The notes under the pieces were generated by a model. It saw nothing but the letters and a program-made list of their open reading frames with translations. It was not told the DNA's origin and searched no databases. A stretch of DNA of 50,912 nt from Clostridiales bacterium. Lineage in GTDB: Bacteria > Bacillota > Clostridia > Oscillospirales > Ruminococcaceae. The first letter of the stretch is position 1. Each line of letters opens with the position of its first letter. Made by a program: the position numbers and the translations under genes. Where the stretch lies: NCBI GenBank assembly GCA_012518465.1, contig JAAYSD010000052.1:1-50912 (forward strand), given 5' to 3'. Positions 45,319-50,912 of this stretch are shown one piece after another.

Positions 45319-47061
45319 TTATTTATACAAATGGCTTTCACAATAACAAGTATGCAAAATTTCATGTGCCCTATGGCTGCCCGGTTTACCCAAATAATTA
45401 TTATAAAGCTCAATAATATCGGGGTTTTCATGTGATTTTCTTATCTTACTTGCACTGTCAATATTATAAAGAACCTTAGCTCTTTCGGCACGCAAGTCTA
45501 TATTATTTCTAACATCAGCAGGCTGAATAATCTGGCCGCCACCGTTTACACAGCCACCTTCACAAGCCATTATCTCAATGAAATGATACTTTTCCTCGCC
45601 GCTGGAAACCTTTTCAAGCAGCTTTCTAGCATTAGCAAGTCCACTAGCAACAGCAATCTTTATAGTAGTACCATCTATCGTATAGCTGGCAGTTTTTATT
45701 CCCTTAGTACCACGAACTTCTTCAAAATCAAGCTTCTTCAAGGTTTCACCCGTAAGCTTTTCAACAGCAGTCCTCAAGGCAGCCTCCATAACGCCACCCG
45801 TAGCACCAAAAATAGCACCTGCACCGGTATAATTTCCAAGTGGATTATCATATCCTTCATTCGGCAGCTCTTTAAACATCAAACCTGCTTTGTCAATCAT
45901 ACGAGCAAGCTCTCTTGTTGTAATAGAAATATCGACATCCTGTATATCAGGAACTGCACATTGCCCGTCACGGCAAAGCTCAAACTTTTTAGCTGTACAT
46001 GGCATAACTGAAACTGTAACAATATTTTCAGGATCAATACCCATTTTTTCGGCATAATATGTCTTTGTAACAGCACCAAACATCTGCTGAGGAGATTTGC
46101 AAGAGGATAAATTAGGAATCAGGTTAGGGAAATATGCCTCACAAAATCTTACCCACCCTGGCGAGCATGAAGTTATCATAGGCAATGTTCCACCACCTTG
46201 GAATCTCTCTAAAAACTCATTTGCCTCTTCCATGATAGTAAGGTCAGCTCCAAAATTAGTATCAAAAACCTTATCAAATCCAAGGCGACGAAGTGCCGCT
46301 ACCATCTTTCCTTCTACATTAGTGCCTATATCATAGCCAAAAGCTTCACCCAAAGATGCACGTACAGCGGGTGCAGTCTGAACAATCACGACCTTTTCAG
46401 GGTCAGACAAAGCCTCCCATACCTCTGCGGTATTATCATTTTCAGCTAAAGCACCAGTCGGACATACAGCTATACATTGCCCACATGAAACACAAGCAGT
46501 TTCTGCAAGCCCCATATCAAATGGAGAGCCTATAAATGTAGCAAAGCCACGCTCATTAGCACCAATAACACCTATTCCTTGAGTTTTTTCACAAGCTGCA
46601 ACACATCTGCGACAATTAATGCATTTATTATTATCACGATACATATGAATAGAGCTTGTATCTATCTCAAATTCAGGATTTTCGCCCTCATAAGCAATCT
46701 CATCATCTACACCAAGCTCATGGCAAAGTGTCTGAAGCTCACACTTTCCACTCCTTACACAAGATAGACATTTTCTATCATGCGTGGAAAGTAGAAGCTG
46801 TAATGTCATTTTTCTGCTTTCTAAAACAGTAGGAGAATTGGTGAAAATCTCCATTCCTTCACTTATTGGATGTACGCAAGATGCCACAAGACTCCTCGCA
46901 CCTTTTACTTCAACAACACAAATGCGACAAGCACCGATAGCATTAATTTCCTTTAAATAACATAATGTTGGAATTTTTATCCCTGCCATTCTAGCAGCCT
47001 CAAGAATAGTAGAACCCTCTGGTGCTTGACAGGCAATATTGTTAATTTTGATATTTACCAT
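45319..47061 (-). CDS. hydA: [FeFe] hydrogenase catalytic subunit (HydA/HndD type)
   Basis: 580 residues from ATG 47061 with GAAAGGA eight bases before. Domains in order: plant-type [2Fe-2S] (Cys34, Cys45, Cys48, Cys62), His-ligated [4Fe-4S] (HDRKCLSCVRSGKC), two [4Fe-4S] (CINCRRCVAAC; CVSCGQCIAVCP), then the H-cluster domain with TSCSPGW, MPCTAKKFE and MACEGGCVNGGGQ. The first H-cluster motif has Ser where many enzymes have a second Cys (TSCCP). Last gene of the operon, 21 bases after hydB. With HydB and HydC it should form a bifurcating hydrogenase that makes H2 from NADH plus reduced ferredoxin. Cytoplasmic, no signal. Confidence 0.96.
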   Translation of the reverse strand: MVNIKINNIACQAPEGSTILEAARMAGIKIPTLCYLKEINAIGACRICVVEVKGARSLVASCVHPISEGMEIFTNSPTVLESRKMTLQLLLSTHDRKCLSCVRSGKCELQTLCHELGVDDEIAYEGENPEFEIDTSSIHMYRDNNKCINCRRCVAACEKTQGIGVIGANERGFATFIGSPFDMGLAETACVSCGQCIAVCPTGALAENDNTAEVWEALSDPEKVVIVQTAPAVRASLGEAFGYDIGTNVEGKMVAALRRLGFDKVFDTNFGADLTIMEEANEFLERFQGGGTLPMITSCSPGWVRFCEAYFPNLIPNLSSCKSPQQMFGAVTKTYYAEKMGIDPENIVTVSVMPCTAKKFELCRDGQCAVPDIQDVDISITTRELARMIDKAGLMFKELPNEGYDNPLGNYTGAGAIFGATGGVMEAALRTAVEKLTGETLKKLDFEEVRGTKGIKTASYTIDGTTIKIAVASGLANARKLLEKVSSGEEKYHFIEIMACEGGCVNGGGQIIQPADVRNNIDLRAERAKVLYNIDSASKIRKSHENPDIIELYNNYLGKPGSHRAHEILHTCYCESHLYK

Positions 47062-47081
47062 AATAAAATCCTTTCTCACAC

Positions 47082-48869
47082 CTAACCCTTGCTAATTGCA
47101 CCAAATCTGCATTTAGCCTCACACGCACCACATTTAATACAAGTGTTTTGGTCAATAATAAACACCTTTTTAATCTCGCCTGAAATGGCATTTGCCGGGC
47201 ATACTCGTGAACAAGCAGAGCAGCCTATACATTTTTCAGGGTCGATGGAATATTGCAGCAAGTCCTTACAAACGCCGGCAGGACATTTCTTGTCAACAAC
47301 ATGAGCAATATATTCCTCACGGAAATAACGCAGCGTCGATAAAACGGGGTTAGGTGCAGTCTGTCCAAGACCACACAAGGAATTGTTTTTAATATAATGG
47401 CAAAGCTTTTCAAGCTTATCAATATCCTCAAGCTCAGCTTTTCCACTTGTGATTTTTTCAAGTATTTCAAGCATACGCTTTGTTCCTATACGACAAGGCG
47501 TGCATTTGCCACAAGACTCATCAACAGTAAATTCAAGGAAAAACTTAGCTATATCAACCATACAGCTATCCTCATCCATTACAATAAGTCCACCCGAACC
47601 CATCATTGAGCCAATAGCAATAAGATTATCATAATCTATTTCAACATCAAATAGTGATGCAGGTATACAACCACCTGAAGGTCCGCCTGTTTGAGCAGCC
47701 TTAAATTTCTTTCCCTTTGGTATACCACCACCAATTTCATCAACAACCTCACGTAAAGTCGTACCCATCGGCACTTCTACAAGTCCTGTATTATTGATAT
47801 TTCCACCTAATGCAAACACCTTTGTACCCTTGGATTTTTCAGTACCCATAGATGAAAACCACTCTGCCCCATTTAAAATTATTTGTGGAATATTAGCATA
47901 GGTTTCAACATTACTCAGTACTGTCGGTTTTCCAAACAAGCCTTTTTGTGCAGGGAAAGGCGGACGTGGACGTGGCTCTCCTCTATTACCCTCAATAGAG
48001 GTCATCAGTGCAGTTTCTTCACCACAGACAAAAGCACCAGCCCCAAGCCTTATTTCCATATCAAATTCAAAATCACTGCCGAAAACCTTGCCGCCTAAAA
48101 TTCCTCTTTCTCTAGCCTGCTTAATAGCATTATCAAGCCTTTTTACAGCAATAGGATATTCAGCACGAACATATACAAAGCCCTTTGTAGCACCTATTGC
48201 ATAGCCTGCAATAGCCATTGCTTCAATCAACGCATGAGGGTCACCCTCTAAAACTGATCGATCCATAAATGCACCCGGATCACCTTCATCAGCGTTACAA
48301 GCTACATATTTTTGATCTGCATCATTAGCCTTTGCTAAACTCCATTTTACGCCGGTAGGGAATCCTCCACCACCTCTTCCACGTAAACCGCTTTCTTTTA
48401 TAGTGTTGATGACATCATCACTTGTCATATCATTAACAGCCTTGCAAAGTGCCTGATAGCCATCACGTGCAATGTATTCTTCAATATTTTCCGGGTCAAT
48501 AACACCGCAGTTTCTTAAAGCAACACGATGCTGCTTTTTATAAAAATTCGTGTCATTAAGTGAAATAATTCCATCTTCTGTAACAGTTTCTTTATAAAGA
48601 TATTTTGTAACAACTCTTCCCTTTACAAAATGCTCTTCGACTATCTCAGCGATATGGTCTTCACTAATCATTGAGTAAAAACTGCCCTCGGGATAAACTA
48701 TCATAATAGGGCCTAAAGCACATAGTCCAAAACAACCTGTGCGTATTACTTTTATTTCATTTTCCAAGCCATGCTTTTCAATTTCTCTATGTAAAGCAGC
48801 TATTACTTTTTCGCTGTGTGAGGAGGTACAACCCGTACCACCACAAACTAGCACTTGTGAACGATACAT
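47082..48869 (-). CDS. hydB: NADH-binding hydrogenase subunit (HydB/HndC, NuoF-like)
   Basis: 595 residues from ATG 48869 (AGGAGG six bases before). Three parts: N-terminal [2Fe-2S] thioredoxin-like domain (VLVCGGTGC, later RTGCFGLCALGP); NuoF core with FMN/NADH site (GLRGRGGGGFPTGVKWS near 165-181, ACNADEGDPGAFMDR near 193-207) and the ESCGKCTPCRIGTKRM cluster motif; and a C-terminal ferredoxin with two [4Fe-4S] patterns (CIGCSACSRVCP and CIKCGACEAKC). Transfers electrons between NADH and the FeS chain to HydA and is a likely site of flavin-based bifurcation. Five-part operon, tightly packed. Confidence 0.96.
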   Translation of the reverse strand: MYRSQVLVCGGTGCTSSHSEKVIAALHREIEKHGLENEIKVIRTGCFGLCALGPIMIVYPEGSFYSMISEDHIAEIVEEHFVKGRVVTKYLYKETVTEDGIISLNDTNFYKKQHRVALRNCGVIDPENIEEYIARDGYQALCKAVNDMTSDDVINTIKESGLRGRGGGGFPTGVKWSLAKANDADQKYVACNADEGDPGAFMDRSVLEGDPHALIEAMAIAGYAIGATKGFVYVRAEYPIAVKRLDNAIKQARERGILGGKVFGSDFEFDMEIRLGAGAFVCGEETALMTSIEGNRGEPRPRPPFPAQKGLFGKPTVLSNVETYANIPQIILNGAEWFSSMGTEKSKGTKVFALGGNINNTGLVEVPMGTTLREVVDEIGGGIPKGKKFKAAQTGGPSGGCIPASLFDVEIDYDNLIAIGSMMGSGGLIVMDEDSCMVDIAKFFLEFTVDESCGKCTPCRIGTKRMLEILEKITSGKAELEDIDKLEKLCHYIKNNSLCGLGQTAPNPVLSTLRYFREEYIAHVVDKKCPAGVCKDLLQYSIDPEKCIGCSACSRVCPANAISGEIKKVFIIDQNTCIKCGACEAKCRFGAISKG

Positions 48870-48879
48870 AAGCAACCTC

Positions 48880-49236
48880 CTATTTAATTGTCAATTCTTC
48901 TACTATTTTACCTTGAAATATATGTTGATTTACTATTTTTTCAGCATCATCAACAGAAACATTTATATAAACTGTCTTTTCTCCATCATCAGAAACAACC
49001 GTAACTACGGGTTCTTTCCCAGTTAAAGACGTTTGTGGTGTCTGTGTGACAAGAATATCAGTCTTTTTACTCTGGATAATCAAATCGGAAAGCTTTGCAA
49101 GTACTTTGTTAGCACCGGCTTCAATCCCGCTTGTTCCCATAGCAACTTCAATTCTTGCGCCGTGATGTTCCTTGCGTGCGGAAATTTCGCCAACTAGCTT
49201 TTCCTTAATCGCAAGAAGCTCAGCAAGTGTCTTCAT
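48880..49236 (-). CDS. HndB-like subunit lacking all cluster cysteines
   Basis: 118 residues from ATG 49236 with AAAGGA upstream. It aligns by pattern with HndB-type thioredoxin-like [2Fe-2S] subunits: GARIEVAMGTSGIEAGANKVL where the family has GTCGIAAGA, and TDILVTQTPQTSLTGKEPVVTVV where it has TGCIGLC. The cysteines are replaced and the protein contains no cysteine at all, so it cannot hold the cluster. The rest of the fold, ending in VSVDDAEKIVNQHIFQGKIVEE, is well kept. Ten bases before the hydB ATG. Probably a structural part of the complex; the role is inference. Confidence 0.8.
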   Translation of the reverse strand: MKTLAELLAIKEKLVGEISARKEHHGARIEVAMGTSGIEAGANKVLAKLSDLIIQSKKTDILVTQTPQTSLTGKEPVVTVVSDDGEKTVYINVSVDDAEKIVNQHIFQGKIVEELTIK

Positions 49237-49324
49237 ATTCAATTTTCCTTTCAAAAATGTGTTTTGCTATTTGTTTTGTCTTTGTGTTATTCTGATTTTT
49301 AACTTAATAGATAACTTACAATTC

Positions 49325-49735
49325 CTAAAGCTGATATAAGTTTACCCCATCATCTGTTTTTATCTCTATTGCAAATTTTACACTAAGATTGGATAATACC
49401 ATTGCTCTCAGGTCCTTTTCCACCTCGGATAAATCAATCTCTCCAAAAACAGAAAGGCACATTCTCCCTGAAACATCTGTTCCCTCATCAGTCTGCTTAA
49501 TTTCACAAAAGCCGCCAAAGCCTTCACATACCTTAACAAATTTGTAAAGTCCATGACCTTTTTTTAATTTTATAGGTAAATTGCTTTTAGCATTATCACT
49601 TACCTTTATAAAAATTAAGTCCTTTGATTTAAGAATATGCAGGGCAATAAATATATTATCTGCACCCGCCTTTATAGAGTTTACAACAAGCTCCCACAGA
49701 TGCTGTTCAATAGGTTTAATCCTTATATTTCGCAA
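49325..49735 (-). CDS. HATPase-domain protein of the hydrogenase operon
   Basis: 136 residues. A short GHKL-type ATP-binding domain: N-box QHLWELVVNSIKAGADNI near 11-28, VSDNAKSN near 46-53 in place of the D-x-G motif, KGHGLYKF near 59-66, then a beta-rich end. No histidine phosphorylation domain. Similar small ATPase-like proteins accompany hyd operons in thermophilic Clostridia and relatives (sometimes named HydD) without a known task. It starts 20 bases inside the end of hydC, so they are translated together. Confidence 0.8.
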   Translation of the reverse strand: MRNIRIKPIEQHLWELVVNSIKAGADNIFIALHILKSKDLIFIKVSDNAKSNLPIKLKKGHGLYKFVKVCEGFGGFCEIKQTDEGTDVSGRMCLSVFGEIDLSEVEKDLRAMVLSNLSVKFAIEIKTDDGVNLYQL

Positions 49736-50213
49736 GAATTGTATCCAAGTCCTTTTCAGTCAATCTACCGTAAACCTCATCATTTACAGTAAGCACTGGG
49801 GCTAGTCCACAAGCTCCAATGCAACGGCAAGCCTCAAGAGAAAACTTTCCGTCATCGGTAATACCACCATCTTCTACACCCAGTTTTTGCTTCAGCTTTT
49901 CGTAAAGATTACCTGCTCCTTTCACATAGCAGGCAGTACCAAGACATACTGAAACCTTGTACTTTCCTTTCGGATTGATTGAAAATTGAGAATAAAAGCT
50001 GACTACTCCATACACTTTTTCTAAGGGGATATTTAGCTCAGAAGCTATTTTGTTTTGCACCTCAATAGGCAAATATCCATATATTTCCTGTGCCTCATGC
50101 AAAACCGGCATAAGTCCCCCTGCCTCACCCTTATGCTTTTCGATTACAGCCATTAGCAGCTCTTCCTGCTCAGCCGTACCCGCAAAAGGGATAGCACTTT
50201 GTTTTAAAGCCAT
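49716..50213 (-). CDS. hydC: Hydrogenase [2Fe-2S] subunit (HydC/HndA, NuoE-like)
   Basis: 165 residues, standard for NuoE-like subunits. Helical N-terminus with GEAGGLMPVLHEAQEIYGYLP near 29-49, then the cluster site CLGTACYVKGAG near 91-102 (Cys-X4-Cys) and ACRCIGACGLAPV near 128-140 (Cys-X3-Cys). Feeds electrons between HydB and HydA. First gene of the operon, AAGGAAGG ribosome site before ATG 50213. The promoter and a Rex-type operator lie directly upstream. Confidence 0.95.
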   Translation of the reverse strand: MALKQSAIPFAGTAEQEELLMAVIEKHKGEAGGLMPVLHEAQEIYGYLPIEVQNKIASELNIPLEKVYGVVSFYSQFSINPKGKYKVSVCLGTACYVKGAGNLYEKLKQKLGVEDGGITDDGKFSLEACRCIGACGLAPVLTVNDEVYGRLTEKDLDTILAKYKD

Positions 50214-50262
50214 TTACTTCCTTCCTTTCATAAAAGTTTTTGCCTTAAACGTGATTATGTCT

Positions 50263-50280
50263 ATGTTAATTTTGTAACAT
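50263..50280. promoter_or_regulatory. Rex-type redox operator before the hydrogenase operon
   Basis: ATGTTA-CAAAAT-TAACAT on the minus strand: 6-base arms with 6-base gap, 18 bases in all, exactly the layout of the Rex consensus TTGTTAANNNNTTAACAA. It begins four bases downstream of the -10 and covers the start of transcription, so a bound Rex would repress. Rex senses NADH/NAD+, the currency of this hydrogenase. No rex gene in the window. Confidence 0.7.
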
Positions 50281-50284
50281 TGTA

Positions 50285-50293
50285 ATTATATCA
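50285..50293 (-). promoter_or_regulatory. Extended -10 promoter of the hydrogenase operon
   Basis: TGATATAAT on the minus strand (TG-N-TATAAT extended -10), with no good -35. Start near 50278, leader about 65 bases. From 50294 to 50573 the DNA is AT-rich and holds no gene I can support. Confidence 0.65.
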
Positions 50294-50573
50294 CATAATA
50301 AAAAATAAATCTATATATAAATATAATAAAAATTTCGTCTTTTCATGGAATTTAAAAGCGTTTTTTTGTATACTTTGAACAATTATTAGATCAAAAAATG
50401 CTATTGTGTTTTCATACATTAAATTTTTAAAGTATTTTTTAAAAAATAGTTGAAAAATTAACAATAGCTCTTAAAAAACATGATTTTTAAATAAAGCATA
50501 TACCTAAAGTGACGTTAAAGCAAGCAGCCTTGGACAAAATCACAATTCCTTTACGCATATCTTTATCAACAGC

Positions 50574-50614
50574 AAAAAAGCTCACCTTATCGATGAACTT
50601 TAAGATGAGCTTTT
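50574..50614 (-). terminator. Terminator of the surface-protein gene
   Basis: AAAAGCTCATCTTA/TAAGGTGAGCTTTT, 14 positions with one mismatch, loop of 11, then TT on the minus strand; 10 bases after the stop. Confidence 0.9.
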
Positions 50615-50624
50615 ATAAACTTTT

Positions 50625-50912
50625 TTACTTTTTCTTTCTCTTCCTTGAAATATAAAGTGCTGCTCCTGAAAGTGCTGCAATTATCGGCACTGCAGCCATT
50701 GAACCCGTTTTAGGATTTTCAACTTCATCTTTTTCAGTTGACTTTCCGTCTTCATTAGGCTCATTAGGTGTTTCTGGTGTTTCGGGTGTTTCGGGGGTTT
50801 CGCTCGACTCATCCTTGACAACAACCTCAAACTCAACACTTAGTCCATTTATAGTTTTAGCTGTGATTTTTGCTGTTCCCGTCTTTAATGCCTTAATCTC
50901 GCCATTTTCAAC
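50625..50912 (-). CDS. Cell-wall-anchored surface protein, C-terminal part (partial)
   Basis: The last 95 residues of a larger protein that continues beyond the window. It begins in a bacterial Ig-like (BIG2-type) domain (GTAKITAKTINGLSVEFEVVV), passes into a Pro/Thr/Glu linker with four ETP units encoded by 9-base tandem repeats near 50759-50799, and ends in a sorting signal: NPKTG, a hydrophobic stretch (AAVPIIAALSGAALYI) and RKRKKK. NPKTG is a sortase motif variant of LPXTG. What the outer part binds cannot be seen. Confidence 0.88.
   Translation of the reverse strand, partial: VENGEIKALKTGTAKITAKTINGLSVEFEVVVKDESSETPETPETPETPNEPNEDGKSTEKDEVENPKTGSMAAVPIIAALSGAALYISRKRKKK

Noticed and set aside
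45165-45431. An open frame of 88 codons over the hydA 3' end and the dispersed repeat
   Set aside because: It overlaps hydA in another frame, has no family, and its beginning lies in hydA coding DNA; it reflects the repeat, not a gene.

Overview
The window is AT-rich DNA from a Gram-positive anaerobe, most likely a gut Clostridia member of the Ruminococcaceae/Oscillospirales type; this placement is inference. Supporting signs are vegetative TTGACA-N17-TATAAT promoters, lipobox-type solute-binding proteins, a sortase-type surface protein, a DUF3793-flavodoxin pair, a split purH function (archaeal-type IMP cyclohydrolase plus stand-alone AICAR transformylase) and a multi-subunit [FeFe] hydrogenase. 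Almost every gene from 7.6 kb to the right end lies on the minus strand, so this is probably one replichore arm with minus as leading strand. No tRNA, CRISPR array, prophage, transposase or plasmid function was seen.

Left end (1-6.3 kb): a starch/maltodextrin locus. A minus-strand operon carries a GH13 amylase-type enzyme, a MalE-like binding lipoprotein and a MalF-like permease that runs off the window. A divergent LacI-family regulator has a promoter so close to its ATG that the mRNA should be leaderless. Facing it is a lipoprotein with an InlB-type repeat and probably three carbohydrate-binding-like modules, behind a promoter whose start point carries a LacI-type operator pair. 6.4-9.2 kb: DUF3793 protein and flavodoxin (possible metal-stress pair), then cca.

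9.2-21.9 kb: the transcription/translation core, read leftwards as rpoB-rpoC, then rpsL-rpsG-fusA-tuf from their own consensus promoter. rpoB has a long structured leader and no rplJ/rplL in front of it. 21.9-31 kb: an SCP2-domain protein and a purine operon read as purE-purC-purF-purM-purN-purO-AICARFT-yjbR-purD, with a leader containing an intrinsic terminator.

31-35 kb: a second sugar ABC importer whose binding protein is interrupted by one in-frame TAG. 35-39.5 kb: HD-domain phosphohydrolase, TtcA-like tRNA thiolase and a plus-strand polar amino-acid ABC importer. 39.5-44.9 kb: orphan OadG-like subunit, nrdR, a small hypothetical, a TIM-barrel isomerase, then the conserved SRP RNA-dnaX-ybaB-recR block and a cupin.

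45.3-50.3 kb: a bifurcating-type hydrogenase operon (hydC-HATPase-HndB-like-hydB-hydA) behind a promoter overlapped by an 18-base Rex-type operator. Its HndB-like subunit has lost every cysteine. The window closes inside a sortase-anchored surface protein.

The most useful leads are the Rex site with the cysteine-free HndB homologue, the amber codon in the sugar-binding protein, the structured leaders of rpoB and purE, the leaderless LacI gene, and the starch-binding lipoprotein. None is claimed as a wholly new system.
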